Shown here in pieces: positions 1 to 5,000 of a stretch of 5,000 bases of DNA; the stretch's first letter is position 1; each line of letters starts with the position of its first letter. The stretch is from assembly GCA_016789245.1 (NCBI GenBank), contig JAEURM010000165.1, positions 1 through 5,000 on the forward strand, written 5' to 3'. The notes under the pieces are model-generated. The model was not told the origin of the DNA. It worked only from the letters and a program-made list of their open reading frames with translations, and searched no databases. The position numbers and the translations under genes are program-made. The DNA is from Anaerolineales bacterium (lineage in GTDB: Bacteria > Chloroflexota > Anaerolineae > Anaerolineales > UBA6663).

Positions 1-1
1 C

Positions 2-313
2 CTTGCCGGCTGTTTTGATAGAGACGCCGCTGAAGCGTACCGGGGTTTGCCGCTTCGCGTGGAAAAAGCCTCCGCGCCACCCTTGCCACCCGGCACATAC
101 TACTGGAATCAAATTCTTGGCTTAACGGTGCTCACGGTTGATGGTGAACACTTAGGCACTATCACCGAAATTTTGGAGACCGGCGCCAATGATGTGTATG
201 CAGTCGCTGGCCCAAACGGTGAGTTGCTCATTCCAGCCGCGCCGGGCGTGGTGCAAAAAGTTGATTTGGCCGCTCAGCAAATGGTGGTACATCTGCCCGA
301 TGGTTTGCGCTAA
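2..313 (+). CDS. rimM: Ribosome maturation factor RimM, C-terminal part (5' end outside window)
   Basis: RimM binds ribosomal protein S19 and assists late maturation of the 30S subunit head and 16S rRNA processing in the cytoplasm. The frame is open from the left edge without a stop, giving 103 codons, against a usual family length of about 165-180, so the N-terminal domain and true start lie outside. The TTG at 47 is an internal codon, not the start: the residues before it (DRDAAEAYRG, from about position 17) match the conserved RimM linker 'DR..AE..RG'. Next come the family signature GTYYWNQILGLTV, then DGEHLGTITEILETGANDVY and the strand LLIPAAPGVV, followed by VDLAAQQMVVHLPDGL. This is the PRC-barrel domain, with the typical 'VDl....vv.lp.GL' ending just before the TAA. 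rimM is often next to trmD or rpsP, but trmD does not follow here. No terminator hairpin is visible after the stop. Confidence 0.93.
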   Translation, partial: LAGCFDRDAAEAYRGLPLRVEKASAPPLPPGTYYWNQILGLTVLTVDGEHLGTITEILETGANDVYAVAGPNGELLIPAAPGVVQKVDLAAQQMVVHLPDGLR

Positions 314-323
314 CTAACCCACT

Positions 324-353
324 TTGACACTTTTCGCCCCCCTATGCTATTCT
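324..353 (+). promoter_or_regulatory. Sigma70/SigA-type promoter with extended -10, upstream of dprA
   Basis: A perfect -35 hexamer TTGACA (324-329) is followed by an 18-bp spacer and the -10 hexamer TATTCT (348-353), preceded by the extended -10 dinucleotide TG at 345-346 (TGCTATTCT). A transcript would start near position 360, leaving a leader of about 30 nt with a Shine-Dalgarno before the dprA GTG. It lies wholly between the rimM stop and dprA, which supports independent transcription of dprA and perhaps the genes after it. The match is by eye; no transcription data are available. Confidence 0.7.
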
Positions 354-372
354 GCCGCGCCTTAAGTAATTG

Positions 373-380
373 AAAGGTGA
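373..380 (+). promoter_or_regulatory. Shine-Dalgarno site for dprA
   Basis: AAAGGTGA, with GGTGA complementary to the 16S rRNA 3' end, sits 9 nt before the GTG at 390. It settles the start: an in-frame TGA at 378-380 leaves 390 as the first possible start codon. It is the only clear ribosome binding site in the window. Confidence 0.75.
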
Positions 381-389
381 GAAACCAAG

Positions 390-1499
390 GTGGATGCGTT
401 ACCGTTTTGGCTCGGCTTTAATATGGTGAAGGGCATTGGCCCTGCCAAAGTCCGCCGCTTGCTAGAGCACTTTGGCAGTTTGCAAGCCGCGTGGGAAGCC
501 ACACCGTTGGAGTTAGCGGCCTCCGGTTTAGACCGGCGCTCATTAGAAAGTTTGCTCTCAGCGCGAAGCCGCGTGCAACTAGCACAGTTGGTGGAGCGGC
601 TAGAAAAAACGGGTGTGCAAGCGCTGACGTGGGAAATGCCCGAATACCCACGCAACTTGTTGAACATTGAGGCGCCGCCGCCGGTGCTGTTTGTAAAAGG
701 AACACTCAAGCCAGAAGATGATTGGGCGGTGGCCATAGTGGGCACGCGGCAAGCCACACCTTACGGGCGCGAAGCGGCGCGCGAACTGGCGGCGGGTTTA
801 GCCGCTAACGGTGTCACCGTCATTAGCGGTTTAGCCCGTGGCATAGATGCCGTAGCCCACCGCGCCGCGTTAGAAGCGGGTGGCCGCACCATTGCCGTGT
901 TGGGCTGTGGTGTCGATACAATCTACCCAGCAGAGCACCATGAGTTAGCGCAAGCCATTCAGCAGGCGGGCGCTTTAGTGAGTGATTATGCGTTGGGCAC
1001 GCCGCCAGAAGCCGCCAACTTTCCGCCGCGCAACCGCATCATCAGCGGTTTGGCGAAAGGCGTGGTAGTAGTGGAGGCCGGTGAGGAGAGTGGGGCGCTG
1101 ATTACAACCGAGTTTGCCATTGAGCAAAGCCGCGAAGTGTTTGCCGTGCCCGGCAACATTACGCAACGCGCCAGCCGTGGCCCCAATAAACTCATCCAGA
1201 ACGGTGCTAAATTGGTGCAGACCGTGAACGATATTCTGGAAGAGCTGAACTTGACGTATGTAGCTGAGCGGCAAGAAGCGCGCACAGTTTTGCCCGCCGA
1301 TGCTACCGAGCAGAAAGTGTTGGCGCAGTTAGCCACCGGGCAAACGCATATTGATGAATTGTGTGTTCAGTTGAGCTTGCCCATGGCGCAACTCTCTGGT
1401 ACGTTGGCGATGATGGAGCTAAAAGGTTTGGTGCGGCAAGTTGGCGGCATGAACTATATTGTGGCCAAAGAAGCCCGTGCTGAGTACAAGGTTGACTGA
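390..1499 (+). CDS. dprA: DNA-processing protein DprA (Smf family)
   Basis: DprA binds incoming single-stranded DNA during natural transformation, protects it and loads RecA; it is also widespread in bacteria not known to be competent. The protein is 369 aa, normal for the family. Residues 15-30 (GIGPAKVRRLLEHFGS) form a helix-hairpin-helix DNA-binding element in a SAM-like N-terminal domain. The pre-Rossmann motif YP..L (86-90) leads to P98-VLFVKG. The Rossmann-fold core shows VAIVGTRQATPYG (114-126), SGLARGIDAVAH (146-157), GRTIAVLGCGVDTIYP (165-180), FPPRNRIISGL (211-221), the VVEA..SGALIT segment (227-239), VFAVPG (250-255) and GPNKLIQNGA (264-273). About residues 305-360 look like the C-terminal winged-helix domain (DprA_WH) found in many longer homologues. 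GTG start, supported by a Shine-Dalgarno 9 nt upstream and an in-frame stop at 378. It has its own promoter in the rimM-dprA gap, and the next gene follows after 58 bp on the same strand. No damage or missing key motif was seen. Presence alone does not prove competence. Confidence 0.97.
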   Translation: MDALPFWLGFNMVKGIGPAKVRRLLEHFGSLQAAWEATPLELAASGLDRRSLESLLSARSRVQLAQLVERLEKTGVQALTWEMPEYPRNLLNIEAPPPVLFVKGTLKPEDDWAVAIVGTRQATPYGREAARELAAGLAANGVTVISGLARGIDAVAHRAALEAGGRTIAVLGCGVDTIYPAEHHELAQAIQQAGALVSDYALGTPPEAANFPPRNRIISGLAKGVVVVEAGEESGALITTEFAIEQSREVFAVPGNITQRASRGPNKLIQNGAKLVQTVNDILEELNLTYVAERQEARTVLPADATEQKVLAQLATGQTHIDELCVQLSLPMAQLSGTLAMMELKGLVRQVGGMNYIVAKEARAEYKVD

Positions 1500-1557
1500 C
1501 AAAGCAGATGAAAAGTGAGCGAGTGAGTGACGGCGACCCTCCCACTGACTTACCCAT

Positions 1558-2649
1558 GTGCTTGAAAACGATTTGGATAATTATTTCGCAGTGATTATGG
1601 CCGGTGGCGGTGGTACGCGGTTGTGGCCGCTCTCCCGTCAAAAACAACCTAAGCAAGCCATTCAATTGCTGGGTGAACGCACCCTGTATCAAATCGCCGT
1701 TGACCGGCTTCTGCCGCTTTTTTCGCCGGAGCGGATTCTGGTGGTGACCAGTGGCCCGTACGCCGAACTGCTCCACGCGCAACGGCCAGCCATTCCGCCC
1801 GCGAACTTTATTATTGAGCCAGCCCCGCGTGGCACCGCGCCCGCGTTAGGCTTAGCCGCCTTAACCGTGCGCCACCGGCATCCGCAAGGCGTGATGGCGT
1901 GCGTGACGGCGGATCACTTCATCCGTGATGAAGAGAAATTCCGGGCATTGCTGGTGGCCGCCGCCCAAGTGGCTGAGCGAAACTTTTTGGTAACGCTGGG
2001 CATTGAGCCAACATTTGCATCTACCGGCTTTGGGTACATTCAGCGTGACTCATTGTTGGGCACGTTCAACGGCTTTGATGTGTACTTTACAGCGCGCTTC
2101 AAAGAGAAACCCCCCCAAGCCGAAGCGGAGAAGATGGTGGCAGACGGCCAGCATTCTTGGAACTCCGGCATGTTTGTGTGGAAGGCGGAGAAGTTGATGG
2201 AGGAGTTTGCGTGGCAGATGCCGGGCTTCCATCACCAACTGACGCAGATTGAAAACGGCCAAGCCACGCTGGAAGCCGTGTGGCCCAACGTGCTGGAAAA
2301 AACCATTGACTATGGCGTGATGGAAGGCGCGGAGCAGGTGGCCATCATCCCCGCCAGCGGCTTGGGCTGGAATGATGTGGGCAGTTGGGACGCTTTGCTA
2401 GAGGTGATGGAAACGGATAGCACCGGCAACGTAGCTTTTGGCACGGAATTGCTGGCGATAGATACGAAAGACACATTGGTGCATAACAGCAATAGCCAAC
2501 GCAAACTGATTGCCACGCTGGGCGTGAGCGATTTGGTGATTGTGGATACGGGTGACGTTCTGTTAGTGTGCCCGCGTGATAAAACCCAAGCCGTGCGCGA
2601 TTTAGTGGCGGCGTTGAAAAAACGTGGCGATGGGAATTTATTTTTATAG
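1558..2649 (+). CDS. manC: Mannose-1-phosphate guanylyltransferase, short monofunctional form (ManC/GMP type)
   Basis: Makes GDP-mannose from GTP and mannose-1-phosphate, the activated sugar for mannosylated glycans and for GDP-fucose/rhamnose routes, in the cytoplasm. The 363-aa protein covers the nucleotidyltransferase domain only; the cupin-type mannose-6-phosphate isomerase half of the roughly 470-aa bifunctional enzymes is absent. Motifs in order: pyrophosphorylase signature AGGGGTRLWPLSR (15-27) with PKQ (31-33); IIEPAPRGTAPA (85-96), where G92 replaces the usual Asn of 'RNTAPA'; TADHFI (117-122), the metal/nucleotide DH site; GIEPTFASTGFGYI (148-161); sugar-binding FKEKP (181-185) and WNSGMFVW (201-208); IDYGVME (250-256); and GWNDVGSW (270-277) with metal-binding D273. 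The GTG at 1558 is the first start after an in-frame TGA at 1546; the next in-frame GTG at 1591 would cut into the first strand. No Shine-Dalgarno is visible before it, which is unusual beside dprA. The upstream 58 bp hold no clear promoter or terminator. GDP-mannose specificity, rather than another NDP-hexose, is inferred from motifs; manC is a family-level symbol. Confidence 0.9.
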   Translation: MLENDLDNYFAVIMAGGGGTRLWPLSRQKQPKQAIQLLGERTLYQIAVDRLLPLFSPERILVVTSGPYAELLHAQRPAIPPANFIIEPAPRGTAPALGLAALTVRHRHPQGVMACVTADHFIRDEEKFRALLVAAAQVAERNFLVTLGIEPTFASTGFGYIQRDSLLGTFNGFDVYFTARFKEKPPQAEAEKMVADGQHSWNSGMFVWKAEKLMEEFAWQMPGFHHQLTQIENGQATLEAVWPNVLEKTIDYGVMEGAEQVAIIPASGLGWNDVGSWDALLEVMETDSTGNVAFGTELLAIDTKDTLVHNSNSQRKLIATLGVSDLVIVDTGDVLLVCPRDKTQAVRDLVAALKKRGDGNLFL

Positions 2650-2663
2650 GATTTGGTAATAGC

Positions 2664-2684
2664 TTATTGGTTATTGGTTATTGG
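2664..2684 (+). repeat. Tandem heptamer repeat, three perfect TTATTGG copies
   Basis: Three back-to-back perfect TTATTGG units occupy 2664-2670, 2671-2677 and 2678-2684, 14 bp after the guanylyltransferase stop. They are followed by GGG. The block is much richer in A/T than the flanking genes. A further near-copy, TTATAGG at 2644-2650, overlaps the stop codon of the upstream gene but may be chance. It resembles in style the short tandem heptamers scattered between genes in cyanobacteria and some Chloroflexota; a family assignment cannot be made from one copy. Confidence 0.85.
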
Positions 2685-2694
2685 GGGCTTCTCT

Positions 2695-2729
2695 GATAAC
2701 GAATAACTGCTAACGAATAACCAATAATA
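2695..2729 (-). repeat. Degenerate heptamer array, complementary to the TTATTGG repeats
   Basis: Read in steps of seven, 2695-2729 gives GATAACG, AATAACT, GCTAACG, AATAACC, AATAATA, all variants of the reverse complement of the upstream unit. Within it the 11-mer TAACGAATAAC occurs twice (2697-2707 and 2711-2721), 14 bp apart. Its last part, AATAACCAATAA (2716-2727), is the exact reverse complement of TTATTGGTTATT at 2671-2682, and also of the same 12-mer at 2664-2675. The two arrays can therefore pair in more than one register, with a loop of about 33 nt in the closer one. The stem is A/T-rich, so it does not look like a classic intrinsic terminator although TTTT follows at 2730-2733. It ends 7 bp before the topA ATG. 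Confidence 0.75.
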
Positions 2730-2734
2730 TTTTG

Positions 2735-5000
2735 ATGGAAGCTTACTGCGTTAAGTGCAAAACCAAACGAGAGATAACTGAACCGCAAGCGGTATTTACG
2801 GCCACGGGCACACCGGCCACTAAAGGTAAGTGTGCGGTGTGCGGTACTGCTCTGTTCCGCATGGGCGCTACAGACGCGCATGCCGGTTTGCCCAAGCCGG
2901 AAGTGTCACCGCGCACCAAAGGCAAGAAAAACGGCAACGGCGAGCAAAAGCGCTCTGGCAAGCTGGTGATTGTGGAATCTCCGGCCAAGGCCAAGACAGT
3001 GGGGCGCTTTTTGGGTAAAGGCTACACCGTGCGGGCGTCTGTGGGCCACATCCGTGATTTGCTTAAATCCACACTCTCCGTGGATATTGCTAATGACTTT
3101 GCGCCCAAATACCGCGTGCCCAACGAAAAGAAGCAAGTGGTGAAAGAGCTCAAGGCCGAAGCGGCGCGCGCGGAAGAAATTTTCCTCGCGACTGACCCTG
3201 ACCGCGAAGGTGAAGCCATCTCTTGGCATTTACTGGAAGCGGCGGAAATTGAGTTGAACCGCACCAAACGCGTGGTGTTTCACGAAATTACTAAACCGGC
3301 CATTGAAGAAGCGTTCTCGCATCCGCGTGAGATTGCGATGGATTTGGTGAACGCTCAGCAAGCGCGCCGCATTTTGGATAGATTGGTGGGCTACCCGCTC
3401 AGCCAATTGCTATGGAAAAAAGTGCGCGGGCGGCTCTCGGCGGGCCGCGTGCAAAGCGTGGCCGTGCGGCTGATTGTGGACCGTGAGCGCGAGATTGAAG
3501 CCTTCATCCCCAAAGAGTATTGGAGCATTGAAGCTGATTTGGTGAAGGCGCAGAGCAACGGCCATCAGCCGCCCAAGCCCTTCCGCGCTAAGCTGGTGAA
3601 GGTGGCGGATAAAGATGTGGGCACGGGCGAGGAGTGCCTGCTGAAAACGGAAGCGCAAGTAAACGAACTGGTGGCGGATTTGGAGCGCGCGCGTTACAGC
3701 GTGGCCCGCGTAAAAACCGGCGAGCGCAAACGTAACCCCGCGCCGCCCTTCACCACCAGCACGCTTCAACAAGAAGCTTCCCGCCGGCTGGGCTTTACGG
3801 CGCGCCGCACCATGGCCACCGCGCAACAATTGTACGAAGGCATTGAGGTGGGTGAAGGGCAAGCGGTGGGCCTTATCACTTACATGCGTACAGATAGCAC
3901 CAACGTCAGTGAAATGGCGCAGAAGGAAGCGCGGGAGTATGTGGTGGGCCGTTTTGGTGCCGATTACGTGCCCGCTGAGCCGCCGCAGTACAAAACGCGT
4001 TCTAAGGGCGCGCAGGAGGCGCACGAGGCCATTCGGCCTACACAAGTGACGCGCGAGCCAAAGGCCATTGCGGAAGCGCTGACGAAAGACCAACTGAAGC
4101 TGTACACGTTGATTTGGCAACGCTTTGTGGCCAGCCAAATGGCCCCGGCGATTTATGACACAATTTCCGTGGATATTGCCGCGCAGGGTGGGCAGAGTTA
4201 TTTGTTCCGCGTGGCGGGCTCCGTGGTGAAGTTCATGGGCTTTTTGGCGGTGTATGAAGAAACGCGCGATGAAGATGCCAAGCCGGACGAAGACGAGGGT
4301 GAGTTCAAGTTTATTCCGCCGTTGACGGTGGATGAGTTGCTCAATTTGGTAAAACTTCTGCCGGAGCAACACTTCACCCAGCCGCCGCCGCGCTACACCG
4401 AGGCTTCTTTGGTGAAGGCGTTGGAGGAAGATGGCATTGGCCGCCCTTCCACGTACGCGCCCATCATCAGCACCATCCAAAACCGCGGCTATGTGGCTAA
4501 AGAAGAGAAGCGGCTTTTGCCCACGCAAATTGGCTTTACGGTGAATGATTTGCTGGTGCAGTGGTTCCCAGAAATTGTAGATGTGAAGTTTACGGCCAAC
4601 ATGGAAGCCGAGTTGGATGATGTGGCCGATGGCCAGCGCGAGTGGCACGCCGTGATGCATGAGTTTTGGCATGAGTTTGCTCCGCAGTTGGATGCCGCCG
4701 AAGCGGAGATGCCCAACGTGAAGCAGGGGCCGGAATATGTGGGCCGAGATTGCCCCAACTGCGGCAAGCAATTGATTTTCCGTTACGGGCGCTATGGCAA
4801 GTTTGTGGGTTGCTCCGGCTTCCCAGATTGCCGCCACACCGAGCCGTGGTTTGAAAGCATTGGCGTGAAGTGCCCCAAAGATGGCGGCGAGTTGGTGGAG
4901 CGCAAAACCAAAAAGGGCCGTGTATTTTACGGCTGTAACAATTATCCGGCGTGTGATTTTACGTCTTGGAAGAAGCCACTGCCCCAGCCGTGCCCTAACT
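2735..5000 (+). CDS. topA: Type I DNA topoisomerase (type IA) with N-terminal Cys4 zinc module; 3' end outside window
   Basis: Relaxes negatively supercoiled DNA by cutting one strand through a 5'-phosphotyrosine link. The frame stays open for 755 codons to the right edge. Residues 4-43 form a small zinc-binding module with C5-x2-C8 and C33-x2-C36, ATKG before the second pair and G37-T..LFRMG after it, resembling DUF5679. A Lys/Gly-rich linker (about 50-74) joins it to the Toprim domain: [12 protein letters not shown] (77-88, catalytic E81), VGHIRDL (103-109) and TDPDREGEA (153-161, metal ligands D154, D156, E158). The core shows [16 protein letters not shown] (from 339), the catalytic tyrosine Y383 in TYMRTDS with R385, HEAIRPT (430-436) and GIGRPSTY (567-574). 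An acidic insert lies near 508-520. C-terminal zinc ribbons follow: C673/C676 with C693/C699; C713 and C734/C740 with D716 where a Cys is usual; and a third starting at C753, cut off. ATG at 2735 is the best start (in-frame TTG at 2732, stop TAA at 2711). No Shine-Dalgarno precedes it; the heptamer inverted repeat ends just upstream. Confidence 0.96.
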   Translation, partial: MEAYCVKCKTKREITEPQAVFTATGTPATKGKCAVCGTALFRMGATDAHAGLPKPEVSPRTKGKKNGNGEQKRSGKLVIVESPAKAKTVGRFLGKGYTVRASVGHIRDLLKSTLSVDIANDFAPKYRVPNEKKQVVKELKAEAARAEEIFLATDPDREGEAISWHLLEAAEIELNRTKRVVFHEITKPAIEEAFSHPREIAMDLVNAQQARRILDRLVGYPLSQLLWKKVRGRLSAGRVQSVAVRLIVDREREIEAFIPKEYWSIEADLVKAQSNGHQPPKPFRAKLVKVADKDVGTGEECLLKTEAQVNELVADLERARYSVARVKTGERKRNPAPPFTTSTLQQEASRRLGFTARRTMATAQQLYEGIEVGEGQAVGLITYMRTDSTNVSEMAQKEAREYVVGRFGADYVPAEPPQYKTRSKGAQEAHEAIRPTQVTREPKAIAEALTKDQLKLYTLIWQRFVASQMAPAIYDTISVDIAAQGGQSYLFRVAGSVVKFMGFLAVYEETRDEDAKPDEDEGEFKFIPPLTVDELLNLVKLLPEQHFTQPPPRYTEASLVKALEEDGIGRPSTYAPIISTIQNRGYVAKEEKRLLPTQIGFTVNDLLVQWFPEIVDVKFTANMEAELDDVADGQREWHAVMHEFWHEFAPQLDAAEAEMPNVKQGPEYVGRDCPNCGKQLIFRYGRYGKFVGCSGFPDCRHTEPWFESIGVKCPKDGGELVERKTKKGRVFYGCNNYPACDFTSWKKPLPQPCPN

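Noticed and set aside
47..313. A stand-alone 88-aa PRC-barrel protein starting at TTG 47
   Set aside because: The frame is open upstream to the edge, and the residues before 47 match the conserved RimM linker, so this is the end of a longer rimM.
362..757. Minus-strand open frames opposite the 5' half of dprA (131 and 95 codons)
   Set aside because: They lie antisense to well-conserved DprA motifs, have low-complexity Ser/Ala/Pro composition and no family resemblance.
1515..1555. Possible hairpin (GTGAGT pairing with ACTTAC) in the gap after dprA as a terminator
   Set aside because: Only about 6 bp with one wobble pair around a large loop, and no T-run after it. Not supportable as a terminator.
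1303..1782. Minus-strand open frame of 159 codons spanning the dprA-guanylyltransferase gap
   Set aside because: It overlaps the winged-helix end of DprA and the signature motif of the guanylyltransferase. It has no recognisable domain and nothing suggests an antisense gene.
2110..2117. C-run in the guanylyltransferase as a possible frameshift site
   Set aside because: The reading frame is intact on both sides (FKEKPPQAEAE) and family motifs continue in the same frame. No alternative frame product is suggested.
2664..2733. Heptamer inverted repeat as a classic intrinsic terminator of the guanylyltransferase gene
   Set aside because: The stem is A/T-rich with a long loop, and only four T bases follow before the next start codon. 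Kept as a repeat, not called as a terminator.
3410..4837. Long open frame of 475 codons on the - strand opposite topA
   Set aside because: It is antisense to the conserved type IA core, is rich in His/Arg/Leu and shows no recognisable domain or ribosome binding site. It is a shadow produced by the codon bias of topA.

Overview
The window is ordinary bacterial chromosome with four protein-coding genes, all on the + strand: the 3' end of rimM, complete dprA, a complete short-form mannose-1-phosphate guanylyltransferase gene, and topA, which runs off the right edge. No tRNA, rRNA, CRISPR array, insertion sequence or phage gene was seen. The best lineage guess is Chloroflexota (Anaerolineae-like). 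It rests mainly on a small N-terminal Cys4 zinc-binding module (DUF5679-like) fused to TopA, and is supported by a guanylyltransferase without the cupin half and by the mix of GTG/TTG starts. This is an inference from remembered family patterns, not from a search.

Layout. Positions 2-313 hold the C-terminal PRC-barrel part of RimM (30S ribosome maturation). The 76-bp gap after it carries a convincing housekeeping-type promoter (TTGACA, 18 bp, extended -10 TGCTATTCT) and a good Shine-Dalgarno for dprA, so dprA appears to begin a new transcript. DprA (390-1499) has its full set of ssDNA/RecA-loader motifs plus an N-terminal helix-hairpin-helix and a C-terminal winged helix. After 58 bp without a recognisable Shine-Dalgarno comes the guanylyltransferase (1558-2649), which makes GDP-mannose for glycan synthesis. 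The 85-bp gap before topA is filled largely by 7-bp repeats: three perfect tandem TTATTGG copies, then a degenerate array of the complementary unit, which together form an inverted repeat ending 7 bp before the topA ATG. TopA (2735 to the edge) has the zinc module, a basic linker, the Toprim domain, the complete type IA core with its catalytic tyrosine, and C-terminal zinc ribbons, the third cut by the window end.

Functionally the genes are housekeeping: ribosome maturation, ssDNA handling in transformation/recombination, activated-sugar synthesis and DNA supercoil relaxation. The same-strand order dprA-guanylyltransferase-topA could be read as one transcript, but the repeat block and the missing Shine-Dalgarno sites leave this open. 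No new biological system is evident. The points most worth checking are the zinc-module-TopA fusion, the heptamer inverted repeat against the topA start, and the second C-terminal zinc ribbon of TopA, where one expected cysteine is aspartate.
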